Positions 8,197 through 16,051 of a stretch of 64,000 nucleotides of DNA are shown here, one piece after another. Location of the stretch: contig NZ_CAAGLX010000015.1 in NCBI RefSeq assembly GCF_900770955.1, forward strand, positions 94,505-158,504, read 5' to 3'. The DNA is from an uncultured Phascolarctobacterium sp. (GTDB lineage Bacteria > Bacillota > Negativicutes > Acidaminococcales > Acidaminococcaceae). The stretch's first letter is position 1; each line of letters begins with the position of its first letter. A program made the translations under genes and the position numbers. The notes beneath the pieces were generated by a model that saw nothing but the letters and a program-made list of their open reading frames with translations, searched no databases and was not told the origin of the DNA.

Positions 8197-9372
8197 ATGA
8201 AAAGAGTAACAAAATTGTTATCTGTACTAGCAGCCGGCGCTATGTTTATGAGTGCGCTGACCGGTTGCGGAGGCGGCTCTAAAGGAGCTGACGGTGATAC
8301 CATTAAGGTAGGCGGCCTGTTGGAAATGACCGGCGGCAGCGCATCCTTCGGTATCTCCGGTAAAAACGGTATCGACCTGGCACTGAAAAAAATAAATGAA
8401 AAAGGTGTGCTGGGCGGCAAAAAACTTTCTTTAGTTGTTGCTGATACCAAATCTGAAGCCTCCGAAGCAACTAACGGTATGCAAAAGCTGATTTCTCAGG
8501 ATAAGGTTGTAGCAGTAATCGGTCCTAACCAATCCTCTGCTGTAATCGCATCCGGTGCAATCAACAATGGTGCTAAGGTTGTAGATATTACACCTATGGG
8601 CACTAACCCGGACGTTACTGTTGATCCTAAAACTAAACAGGTTAAACCCTACAGCTTCCGTACCTGCTTTATTGATCCGTTCCAGGGTACTGTAATGGCA
8701 AGCTTTGCTTCTAATGAACTTAAAGTGAAGAGGGCTGCTATCTATATCGATAATACAAGTGACTATGCTAAAGGTCTGGCACAGTTCTTCAAAGAGAACT
8801 TTGTTAAAAACGGCGGTCAGGTTGTAATTGAAGAAGCATATCTGCAAAAGGATACCGACTTCAAATCTACTTTGACAAAAATCAAAGCTGCAAAACCTGA
8901 TTTCATCTACATTCCCGGTTATTACCAGGAGGTTGGCCTGATTGTTAAACAAGCTCGTGAGATGGGCATCAACGTTCCTATGGCAGGCGGCGACGGCTGG
9001 GATAGCGCTAAGCTTCCTGAAATTGCCGGCAAAGCTGCTCTGGAAAACACCTTCTTCTCCAGTCTGTATTCTCCGGACGATACCTCTGATCTGAACAAAG
9101 AATTCGTAGCCGAATACAAAAAAGCTTACAACACCAACCCGGATGTATTTGCAGCATTGGCATATGATTCCACTCTGCTGGTTGCTAAAGCAATCGAAGA
9201 CGCAGGCAGTGCTGATCCGGCTAAAATCGGTGAAGCAATGGCTAAGATTAAAGGCTTCAAGGGTGTATCCGGTGAAGTAACCTTTAACGAACAGCATAAC
9301 CCGATTAAGAGTGCTGTAATTATCGAACATAAAGATGGCAAACAAACCTTTAAAACTAAAGTTAATCCCTGA
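8197..9372 (+). CDS. Branched-chain amino acid ABC transporter, substrate-binding lipoprotein (copy 2)
   Basis: A 391-residue binding lipoprotein, paralogous to the gene before it (shared ...RTCFIDPFQG..VMA.FA, ...PDFIYIPGYYQEV..IVKQAREMGI). The lipobox is ALTGC. It starts IKVGGLLEMTGGSASFG. It probably delivers a second amino acid, or the same one with another affinity, to the same LivHMGF permease. It has a GAGGGGG ribosome site and is followed by a hairpin terminator, so transcription into livH may be partial. Confidence 0.92.
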   Translation: MKRVTKLLSVLAAGAMFMSALTGCGGGSKGADGDTIKVGGLLEMTGGSASFGISGKNGIDLALKKINEKGVLGGKKLSLVVADTKSEASEATNGMQKLISQDKVVAVIGPNQSSAVIASGAINNGAKVVDITPMGTNPDVTVDPKTKQVKPYSFRTCFIDPFQGTVMASFASNELKVKRAAIYIDNTSDYAKGLAQFFKENFVKNGGQVVIEEAYLQKDTDFKSTLTKIKAAKPDFIYIPGYYQEVGLIVKQAREMGINVPMAGGDGWDSAKLPEIAGKAALENTFFSSLYSPDDTSDLNKEFVAEYKKAYNTNPDVFAALAYDSTLLVAKAIEDAGSADPAKIGEAMAKIKGFKGVSGEVTFNEQHNPIKSAVIIEHKDGKQTFKTKVNP

Positions 9373-9409
9373 TAGTTTACATTAGTAGTTAATCTGATTA
9401 AAACCAACG

Positions 9410-9445
9410 AGGCTGTTGTTTTGCGTAGCAACAGCCTTTTCTTTT
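9410..9445 (+). terminator. Terminator between second livK and livH
   Basis: Stem AGGCTGTTG / CAACAGCC(T) with a ten-base loop, then TTTTCTTTT. Placed inside the transport operon, it probably reduces permease expression relative to the binding proteins. Confidence 0.85.
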
Positions 9446-9498
9446 AAGTAAGCGTGTCCCGCTTACACAAATCTTTGAAATCTCTAGGGAGGTAAATT

Positions 9499-10389
9499 AT
9501 GGAGACTTTGATCCATCAGTTTTTTCAGCAGCTGATAAATGGTGTATCTCTCGGCAGTATCTACGCATTGATCGCCTTGGGTTATACCATGATCTACGGC
9601 ATCATCAAGCTGATAAACTTTGCTCATGGCGATATTTATATGTTGGGTGCCTATTTTGGCTTCTTCGCTACTACCCAATTAGGCTTGCCGTTCATTCCGG
9701 CAATTCTTTTCTCGATGGCAGGCGCTGCTATCGCAGGTATTATTATTGAACGTGTTGCGTACCGCCCCATGCGTAATGCACCGCGTATCGCAATTTTGAT
9801 TACTGCAATTGGCGTATCCTTCTTCCTGGAATACAGCATGATTCTGCTGGTTTCTCCGCAGCCGAGAACCTTCCCCGCTGTATTCGGCGCTACAGTATAT
9901 CATCTTGGACCACTGGTTGCTAACAGTCAGCAGCTTGTTATCCTGTTGAGTGCAATTATTCTGATGGCTGTTCTTACCTATATCGTAAACAAAACCAAAG
10001 CAGGCAAGGCTATGCGTGCCGTATCCTATGATGCCGATGCTGCAAGGCTGATGGGCATCAACATTGACCGTGTTATTTCCACTACCTTTGCGCTTGGCAG
10101 TGCTTTGGCAGCAGCCGGCGGCGTGCTGGTAGGTGTTTACTATAACTCTATTGACCCGCTCATGGGCATGATGCCCGGTCTTAAAGCCTTCGTTGCTGCA
10201 GTTCTCGGCGGTATCGGCATTATCCCCGGTGCTATGATCGGCGGTATTATTCTGGGCGTTGTAGAAGCAATGGTCAGCGGCTTTATTTCCTCCACCTTCC
10301 GTGATGCGGCAGCATTCGGTATTTTGATTATCATCTTACTTTATAAACCTTCCGGCTTATTAGGCAAGAATGTTCGTGAGAAAGTCTGA
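9499..10389 (+). CDS. livH: Branched-chain amino acid ABC permease LivH
   Basis: A 296-residue inner-membrane permease of the LivH type with about eight hydrophobic helices. The conserved start QQLINGVSLGSIYALIALGY and the loop AAGGVLVGVYYNSIDPLMG ... GLKAFVAAVLGGIG ... PGAMIGGI are the EAA-like coupling region of this family. It forms the channel with LivM. AGGGAGG lies eight bases before the ATG. It is the first gene of the tight livHMGF run. Confidence 0.95.
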   Translation: METLIHQFFQQLINGVSLGSIYALIALGYTMIYGIIKLINFAHGDIYMLGAYFGFFATTQLGLPFIPAILFSMAGAAIAGIIIERVAYRPMRNAPRIAILITAIGVSFFLEYSMILLVSPQPRTFPAVFGATVYHLGPLVANSQQLVILLSAIILMAVLTYIVNKTKAGKAMRAVSYDADAARLMGINIDRVISTTFALGSALAAAGGVLVGVYYNSIDPLMGMMPGLKAFVAAVLGGIGIIPGAMIGGIILGVVEAMVSGFISSTFRDAAAFGILIIILLYKPSGLLGKNVREKV

Positions 10390-10400
10390 GGTGACATGGT

Positions 10401-11360
10401 ATGAATGCAATTAGAAAATTTGATTTAAAAGCCATCGTTGCCTGCGTTATCGTTTTTGGTATCGTACAAGGCCTGCTCTTTGGCGAAATTATCGGTCCCT
10501 TCTGGGAGCTGAACATTATCCTTATCTGCATCAACATTATTCTTGCAGTCAGCCTGAATCTGATTAACGGTTATACCGGTCAGTTCTCTATCGGTCATGC
10601 CGGCTTCATGGCAGTCGGTGCTTACACCAGTGCTATTATGACGGTTAAGCTGGGCATGCCCTTTGAGGCAGGTCTTGTAGTAGCAACCCTGGCTGCCGGC
10701 TTGCTGGGCTTTTTGATTGGTCTGCCGACGCTGCGTCTTGATGGTGACTATCTGGCCATCGCAACCTTGGGCTTAGGCGAAATTATCCGTATCTGCATCC
10801 TGAACATTGATTATGTCGGCGGTGCATCCGGTTTGATGGGCATTCCCCGTATGACCAATTTCGCGTATACCTTCTGGATTATGATAGCGATCATCTTCTT
10901 CATCAAGAATTTTAAAAATTCTTCCTATGGCCGTTGCTGCCTGGCAATCCGTGAAAACGAAATTGCGGCAGATACCATGGGCATCAACACTACTAAATAT
11001 AAAGTAATGGCCTTCACCTTCGGTGCTGCTTTTGCCGGTACTGCAGGCGCACTCTTCAGCCACTACTTCTTCCTGGCGCATCCTGCGTCCTTTACCTTCA
11101 TGCGTTCCTTCGATATTCTGACCATGGTTGTTTTGGGCGGGCTTGGTTCTATGACCGGTGCTATTACCGGTGCAACCTTGTTGACTTTCATTTCCGCTTA
11201 TTTGTCGGATTACCCGGAATGGCGTATGATTATCTATTCTGTTACTATGATTATCCTGATGCTGTACCGTCCGCAAGGCTTGTTCGGCAGCAAGGAATTG
11301 AGCTTGAAAATGTTTAAATTAGGAGGTAAGGACAATGGCAGAACTGCTGAAGGTAGATAA
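10401..11360 (+). CDS. livM: Branched-chain amino acid ABC permease LivM
   Basis: A 319-residue permease partner of LivH. Conserved blocks are SLNLINGYTGQFSIGHAGF near residue 55, LRLDGDYLAIATLGLGEIIR, RENEIAADTMGIN, and VVLGGLGSMTGAITGA. The C terminus overlaps the start of livG by 26 bp, pointing to coupled translation. The start ATG lies eleven bases after the livH stop. Confidence 0.95.
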   Translation: MNAIRKFDLKAIVACVIVFGIVQGLLFGEIIGPFWELNIILICINIILAVSLNLINGYTGQFSIGHAGFMAVGAYTSAIMTVKLGMPFEAGLVVATLAAGLLGFLIGLPTLRLDGDYLAIATLGLGEIIRICILNIDYVGGASGLMGIPRMTNFAYTFWIMIAIIFFIKNFKNSSYGRCCLAIRENEIAADTMGINTTKYKVMAFTFGAAFAGTAGALFSHYFFLAHPASFTFMRSFDILTMVVLGGLGSMTGAITGATLLTFISAYLSDYPEWRMIIYSVTMIILMLYRPQGLFGSKELSLKMFKLGGKDNGRTAEGR

Positions 11361-12108
11361 TGTATCCATGGTTTTCGGCGGCCTGCGTGCCGTTTCCAAT
11401 CTTTCCATGCATATCGACGAGGGAGAGCTGATTGGCCTTATCGGTCCTAACGGCGCCGGCAAGACAACGGCCTTCAACATGATTACCGGTGTATATACAC
11501 CGACCGAAGGCAAGGTATATTTTAACGGTAAGCAAAGCAGCGGCAAGAAATCTTATCAGGTTACGCAGATGGGTATGGCGCGTACCTTCCAGAATATCCG
11601 CCTGTTCTCCGAGCTGAGCGTTATCGACAATGTAAAAATTGCTTATAATATGCACGTAACCTATAATCTGGCTGATGCTATCGTCCGCGACGGCAAGTAT
11701 CTCAGCGAAGAGGAATATATTACGCAAAAGGCTATGGATTTGCTGAAAATCTTCCATCTGGAGGAAGAAGCACATGAGGTAGCCAAAAACCTGCCATATG
11801 GCAAGCAGCGTCGTCTGGAAATTGCGCGTGCTTTGGCTACCGAACCGAAGCTGCTGCTGTTGGATGAACCTGCTGCCGGCATGAACCCGCAGGAAACCAA
11901 AGAGCTGATGGAAATGATTCGCTGGATTCGTAAGGAATTTAATCTTTCCATTCTGCTGATTGAGCATGATATGGGCTTGGTAATGGGTGTCTGCGAGCGT
12001 ATTTACGTACTGGAATACGGCATGAAGATTGCCGAAGGTACTCCGGAGGAAATCAAACACAACAAGCGCGTTATTGAAGCATACTTGGGCGAGGAGGTTA
12101 TCAACTGA
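11335..12108 (+). CDS. livG: Branched-chain amino acid ABC ATPase LivG
   Basis: A 257-residue ATPase. Walker A is GPNGAGKTT; the family-specific MARTFQNIRLF follows. The signature region reads LPYGKQRRLEIARAL in place of LSGGQ, as usual in LivG. Walker B is LLLLDEPAAGMNP. The C-terminal extension (EYGMKIAEGTPEEI...AYLGEE) is normal for LivG. It pairs with LivF to energise LivHM. The ribosome site AGGAGG lies inside the end of livM. Confidence 0.95.
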   Translation: MAELLKVDNVSMVFGGLRAVSNLSMHIDEGELIGLIGPNGAGKTTAFNMITGVYTPTEGKVYFNGKQSSGKKSYQVTQMGMARTFQNIRLFSELSVIDNVKIAYNMHVTYNLADAIVRDGKYLSEEEYITQKAMDLLKIFHLEEEAHEVAKNLPYGKQRRLEIARALATEPKLLLLDEPAAGMNPQETKELMEMIRWIRKEFNLSILLIEHDMGLVMGVCERIYVLEYGMKIAEGTPEEIKHNKRVIEAYLGEEVIN

Positions 12109-12812
12109 TGTTAACTGTTGAAGATATCAATGTATATTATGGCGCGATTCACGCTATCAAAGGTATCAGCCTCGATGTTCCCGATGGTGAAATCGTAGCG
12201 CTGATCGGTTCCAACGGTGCCGGTAAATCTACCACATTGCGCACCATTTCCGGTCTGATGAAACCGAAGACCGGTAAAATCTTATATGAAGGTAATGATA
12301 TTGCCGGTGTGCCGGCGCATAAAATTGTCGGTATGGGCCTGTGCCAGGTTCCTGAGGGCCGTCATGTTTTTGCCAATATGACTGTTCTGGAAAACCTGGA
12401 GCTGGGTGCGTACTTGCGTAAGGACAAGGACGGAATTGCCAAGGACATGGATGATGTCTTTAAAAAATTCCCGCGTCTGCTGGAACGTAAGGACCAGCTT
12501 TCCGGTACGCTTTCCGGTGGCGAGCAGCAGATGCTGGCTATGGGCCGTGCATTGATGAGCCGTCCTAAGCTGCTGCTGCTGGACGAGCCTTCTATGGGTC
12601 TTGCCCCCTTGCTTGTAAAGGAAATTTTTAATATAATAAAGGAAATCAACGAGAGCGGTACTACCGTTCTGCTGGTTGAGCAGAACGCCAATATGGCGCT
12701 GTCCATCGCTGATAAGGCCTACGTTCTGGAGACAGGTCGTATTACCCTGAGCGGTACAGCTAAGGAGCTGGCAAGCAGCGAGGCTGTTCGCAAAGCATAC
12801 CTCGGCGGCTGA
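12108..12812 (+). CDS. livF: Branched-chain amino acid ABC ATPase LivF
   Basis: A 234-residue ATPase with Walker A GSNGAGKST, Q-loop context GLCQVPEGRHVFANMTV, signature LSGGEQQ and Walker B LLLLDEPSMGL. The PEGRxxF motif is typical of LivF. Its ATG shares a base with the livG stop (TGATG arrangement), so the two are translationally coupled. It is the last transporter gene. Confidence 0.95.
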   Translation: MLTVEDINVYYGAIHAIKGISLDVPDGEIVALIGSNGAGKSTTLRTISGLMKPKTGKILYEGNDIAGVPAHKIVGMGLCQVPEGRHVFANMTVLENLELGAYLRKDKDGIAKDMDDVFKKFPRLLERKDQLSGTLSGGEQQMLAMGRALMSRPKLLLLDEPSMGLAPLLVKEIFNIIKEINESGTTVLLVEQNANMALSIADKAYVLETGRITLSGTAKELASSEAVRKAYLGG

Positions 12813-12911
12813 TTAATATACAAATTTGTCGGGTTGCTTCTTAGCTGCTTTAAAGTTAAAATGATTATATTAAGATGATTGCGTTTTCTAGTCAAAGGAG
12901 GTAAAACTCAT

Positions 12912-13571
12912 ATGTTAGTCAAAGATATTATGACAACATCTGTTGTCACGATACGTGAAGATCAGTCTATTTTGGAAGCACGCGAGATTATGCGTGGCAA
13001 AAGATTAATCAGTCTGCCGGTTGTAGATGATATGCAGCGTGTACGCGGCATTATTACCAGTGATGATATCGGTAAAGCTTCTCCCAGTGACAGCAGTACT
13101 CTTTCCCGTTATGAGGCTAACTATCTGCTGGGACGTCTGAAGGTTAAGGATGTAATGAAACGTACAGTTATAAGCGTTGAAGCGGAAGATACTATCGAAT
13201 ATGTCGCCTACAAGCTGTATAAATACAGAGTTAATGCTCTGCCTGTAGTAAATCAGGAAAATAAGCTTTGCGGTATTGTTTCCCGCAGTGATATCTTCCG
13301 TTCTATCGTAGAAATTATGGGTATGAACCGCAATTGCCTGCGTATTACTATCGAAGCTCCCGATAAGGTTGGTGTTGTTGCGGAAATCTCCAATATTATG
13401 AAGGATGACGGCATCAATATTATTTCTTTGGTTACCAAGCAGCATGGTGACGGTACTGCGGAAATTACTATTCGTGCCGCTCTGAATAATAATGGTATGG
13501 ATATCATTGAGCAAATCCGCGAAGCCGGCTATGAGGTCAGCGACGTAATGACTTTGGACGGTATTGAATAA
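12912..13571 (+). CDS. CBS-pair and ACT domain protein (AcuB-like)
   Basis: A 219-residue cytoplasmic protein. Two CBS domains (about residues 1-60 and 80-140: MLVKDIMTTSVVTI..., LKVKDVMKRTVISV...) are followed by an ACT domain (LRITIEAPDKVGVVAEISNIM). This AcuB-like layout is expected to bind adenine nucleotides and an amino acid and to regulate a partner, perhaps the upstream liv system; the target cannot be read from sequence. The ATG at 12912 is preferred because AAAGGAGG lies ten bases upstream; a longer frame starts at 12879. It overlaps the next gene by one base. Confidence 0.85.
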   Translation: MLVKDIMTTSVVTIREDQSILEAREIMRGKRLISLPVVDDMQRVRGIITSDDIGKASPSDSSTLSRYEANYLLGRLKVKDVMKRTVISVEAEDTIEYVAYKLYKYRVNALPVVNQENKLCGIVSRSDIFRSIVEIMGMNRNCLRITIEAPDKVGVVAEISNIMKDDGINIISLVTKQHGDGTAEITIRAALNNNGMDIIEQIREAGYEVSDVMTLDGIE

Positions 13572-13777
13572 TGCTTTCCGGTAAGGATGTTAATGTAGGC
13601 GATATCGTCAAAATGAAAAAAGCTCATCCCTGTGGCAGTGATGAGTGGGAAATTACCCGTACGGGTATGGACTTTGGCATGAAATGCTGTGGTTGCGGAC
13701 ATTTTGTGATGTTGGCGCGGACTAAGTTTGAAAAGGCTGCGAAGGCGGTTGTGAAGAGTGCTGCAGCAGAAAAGTAA
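13571..13777 (+). CDS. DUF951 small zinc-ribbon-like protein
   Basis: A 68-residue protein with the DUF951 pattern: VNVGDIVKMKKAHPCGSDEWEI ... GMDFGMKCCGCGHFVMLAR. The cysteines (HPCG, KCCGCG) suggest metal binding, and the family has been linked to nucleic-acid binding in Firmicutes without proof. The start codon overlaps the stop of the CBS-ACT gene (TAATG), so it is the second gene of that unit. Confidence 0.88.
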   Translation: MLSGKDVNVGDIVKMKKAHPCGSDEWEITRTGMDFGMKCCGCGHFVMLARTKFEKAAKAVVKSAAAEK

Positions 13778-13793
13778 ATAAACAGATAAAGAG

Positions 13794-13835
13794 AACGCTC
13801 TCTTGCTATCGGTGGGTAGCAGGGGAGCGTTTTTT
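13794..13835 (+). terminator. Rho-independent terminator after DUF951
   Basis: Stem AACGCTC...TTGCTA / TAGCA...GAGCGTT followed by six T. Confidence 0.88.
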
Positions 13836-13846
13836 GAGTAGTATGT

Positions 13847-14110
13847 GATACTTTTTGCCCGGGGCGGCAAAAAGTATCCAAAAAACGCCCTGCGTAGCTG
13901 CTTCGCCGGATTCCGGCGACTAGATTAGCAGAATTTTTCACGTCGCTGAATTTTGCGAGGTGTGCTTACTGAGTGGTTCGTCAACGCTCCAGCGAAAAAT
14001 TCCCTGTCGGTCCGTTGCCTGCGAGCTTGCGCGTAACAAAGACGTGCCGGCGAACCCGTCGTCTGTTCCGGTCTGCGCAGCGCGGAGTGTGGCGTTGCAA
14101 AAAATAGGCT
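13847..14110. repeat. GC-richer noncoding repeat-like element
   Basis: A stretch of about 260 bp with no credible gene and a base composition unlike its flanks. It starts with a perfect 13 bp inverted repeat GATACTTTTTGCC / GGCAAAAAGTATC at 13847-13878. Several short GC-rich palindromes follow (for example CGCCGGATTCCGGCG near 13901). It has the look of the dispersed elements in Negativicutes intergenic regions, but only one copy is in this window. The right edge is uncertain. Confidence 0.5.
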
Positions 14111-14140
14111 GAGGTTGAACTGGAACTTGAACAATAAAAA

Positions 14141-14178
14141 TAAGCTGTTAGCGTGTCTTGTGACGTGCTGGCAGCTTA
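14141..14178. repeat. Intergenic hairpin
   Basis: Imperfect stem TAAGCTGTTAGC / GCTGGCAGCTTA, followed by AATTTTCTTG. It resembles the hairpin after the flotillin gene (17511-17553) in its arms and may be a relict terminator. No gene lies between here and 14425. Confidence 0.4.
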
Positions 14179-14283
14179 ATTTTCTTGATGCGTTTTACGT
14201 ACTGCGTGAGCGCATATTTGATTTCATAAAGAATTCTTGGCGTGCCAAACATTCCGACCTTTAAGTTTGAAACTTGGTAAATA

Positions 14284-14357
14284 CAAAAGTTTTGGGAAAA
14301 TAATTCCTAAAACTACTTAAAACAACAAAGTTTTGGGAAAAATCTTCCCAAAACTTT
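14284..14357. repeat. Two tandem near-identical inverted repeats
   Basis: Copy one has arms AGTTTTGGGAA / TTCCTAAAACT (one wobble). Copy two, 14330-14357, is perfect: AGTTTTGGGAA / TTCCCAAAACT. Both are AT-rich and lie beyond the terminator of the minus-strand MFS gene, possibly as extra termination or stabilising hairpins. Confidence 0.5.
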
Positions 14358-14364
14358 TGCAATC

Positions 14365-14413
14365 AAAAACGAGCAGGCTTTAGCGTTGGTGCTAAAATCA
14401 GCTCGTTTTGTTA
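14365..14413 (-). terminator. Terminator of the MFS transporter gene
   Basis: Read on the minus strand: AACGAGC ... TTTTAGCACCAACGCTAAAG ... GCTCGTT followed by TTTTGATT. It lies 12 bases after the stop codon. Confidence 0.8.
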
Positions 14414-14424
14414 TATGACGTATT

Positions 14425-15597
14425 TTACATTTTCAGCTTGCAGAAAACGTACTTGGCAATTCCTGCTTCAATGACAAGCAATAAGGCAACGAGTTCAAAC
14501 ACCGCGCTGATATTGATACCGTGGGCGACAAAGCCTAAAAGTGCGGGACCTAGAATAACACCTGTATAACCTAAACTGGTTACAGAAGTTACCGCAGCGC
14601 TGATAGGCATGTCCTTCTGGTATTTTAAGAGCGAATAAAACACAGGGACAATGTTGGCACAACCAAGGCCGATGAGAATGAAGGCAAAGGCGTTGAGATA
14701 CAGGTTATCTAAAACAACTACGAGCGCAAAGCCTGCTGCCGTGACGATGCTGCCGCCGATAACAGCTTTTTGTTCGCCTAAAAATTGTACAGTTTTATCG
14801 CCTAAAAGACGCATGATGAGCATAGCAACGGAAAAGATAGCGTAACCTGTGCCTGCCAACGCTATATCCATATTTTTCACTTCGGTGAGCAGTACGCCGC
14901 TCCAATCCATAACTGCACCTTCAACAAGGAAGGAAATGCAGGCGAGAATGCCTAAAACGATAACAATGCCGCGTGGGATAGCAAAGGCCTTTTCGCCGCC
15001 GGGGCTTTTATAATCCAGTAAGTGGCGGCCGAAAACTGCCAGCAACGCTAAAACAATAGCACAGTGCAGTGTGGCGATGAGCGTTACGTTTAAGCCTGAA
15101 GATGCCAGTACGCTGAAAAGACCTGCGCTGGCAAAGCAGCCGATACTCCAAAAGGCATGCATACCGCTAAGCAGTCTGCGACCGGCAAGCTTTTCCACAA
15201 TAACGGCGTTGGTATTCATGCTGACATCCGTTGCGCCCATGACTGCCCCGAAGAATGCAAGCGCAATGGCATAGCTCCAGATGTTTGGCAGGCAAGAAAG
15301 CAGCACGGAAATTAGTGCCATGAGTGTTGCTCCTGCGATAACGACTTTTTTGCAGCCAAAGCGTTGTACGAGTGCGCCGGCTAAAGGCATAAAGATAAAA
15401 GCGCTGATACCGATGCACAGAAGCAAAAGGCCAAGTACATCCGCTTCAAGGTTCAGGCGTGCTTTGACCATAGGAATCATCGGTGCCCAGGTGGAAATGA
15501 CGAAGCCGGGCAGGAAAAAGGCTACGCGCGCTGCATTGATTTCTTTGTTGCCGACGTAAATATTTTGTAAAGTGTTTTCGGGTTTGTTGATTTGCAT
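14425..15597 (-). CDS. MFS transporter, YbjJ-like
   Basis: A 390-residue major facilitator with twelve expected helices. The N-terminal signature FLPGFVISTWAPMIPMVK and the loop MPLAGALVQRFGCKKVV between helices 2 and 3 fit the YbjJ/fucose-permease-like branch. Acidic residues in helix 4 (GATDVSMNTNAV) fit the same branch. The substrate is unknown. The gene stands alone between terminators and has its own promoter (15750-15778) and a leader of about 145 bases holding an intrinsic terminator, so it is probably induced by a specific signal. GAAAGGAG lies nine bases before the ATG. Confidence 0.82.
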   Translation of the reverse strand: MQINKPENTLQNIYVGNKEINAARVAFFLPGFVISTWAPMIPMVKARLNLEADVLGLLLLCIGISAFIFMPLAGALVQRFGCKKVVIAGATLMALISVLLSCLPNIWSYAIALAFFGAVMGATDVSMNTNAVIVEKLAGRRLLSGMHAFWSIGCFASAGLFSVLASSGLNVTLIATLHCAIVLALLAVFGRHLLDYKSPGGEKAFAIPRGIVIVLGILACISFLVEGAVMDWSGVLLTEVKNMDIALAGTGYAIFSVAMLIMRLLGDKTVQFLGEQKAVIGGSIVTAAGFALVVVLDNLYLNAFAFILIGLGCANIVPVFYSLLKYQKDMPISAAVTSVTSLGYTGVILGPALLGFVAHGINISAVFELVALLLVIEAGIAKYVFCKLKM

Positions 15598-15656
15598 TGT
15601 AAAAACTCCTTTCGTTACCTAAGTAGCTATGAGAGCTTTTATGGGTTGAGCAGAAC

Positions 15657-15746
15657 CATAATTTATCTAAAAAAGCAGGATGAAATTCATTTGCATTCTA
15701 TCCCGCTTCAATAGCTTGAGCGCTACAAGTCCTCTGATAAATTATG
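15657..15746 (-). promoter_or_regulatory. Attenuator-like leader RNA of the MFS gene
   Basis: On the minus strand, an intrinsic terminator (GCGGGAT / ATCCTGC stem then TTTTTT; plus coordinates 15669-15706) lies in the 5' leader about 70 bases before the MFS start. It is enclosed by perfect 11-base arms GATAAATTATG (15736-15746) and CATAATTTATC (15657-15667). The outer 5' arm is at the predicted transcript start. This suggests a ligand- or translation-controlled switch. No known riboswitch consensus was recognised. The rest of 15598-16051 holds only promoters. Confidence 0.55.
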
Positions 15747-15749
15747 ATG

Positions 15750-15778
15750 ATTTTACCACGAGCATATTTTAATGTCAA
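15750..15778 (-). promoter_or_regulatory. Sigma-70 promoter of the MFS gene
   Basis: On the minus strand: TTGACA (15778-15773), 17 bp spacer, TAAAAT (15755-15750). Transcription is expected near 15743. Confidence 0.8.
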
Positions 15779-15985
15779 CGTGAGGTGTTTAATTGTTGGC
15801 TTGGAGTATATTTTGATGTATTTGTAAATTGCTGTTTAGCATAACTTAGCTAGAGCGCAAAGCTTTGAAGAATCTATCCAAAACTTTTTTGACTGACAGA
15901 TTAATTGCGCTAAAAATGTTATTCTGTTTTTGTCATATAATTTTAAAGCGTTGTGCTAATGTTCAAAATGTAACGAATAATTCCC

Positions 15986-16014
15986 TTGTCTTTCATGATT
16001 GCCTATGCTATGAT
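15986..16014 (+). promoter_or_regulatory. Promoter of the flotillin gene
   Basis: TTGTCT, 17 bp spacer, TATGAT with an extended -10 (TGC before it). It lies 38 bp upstream of the start codon. Confidence 0.65.
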
Positions 16015-16051
16015 TTAACTAGAGCATGTAGATGATAAAGGGGGAATTGTT

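Noticed and set aside
13925..14134. Minus-strand ORF of 69 residues in the intergenic element
   Set aside because: No ribosome site, odd composition (PEQTTGSPARLCYAQARRQR), lies in a repeat-like region and spans palindromes.
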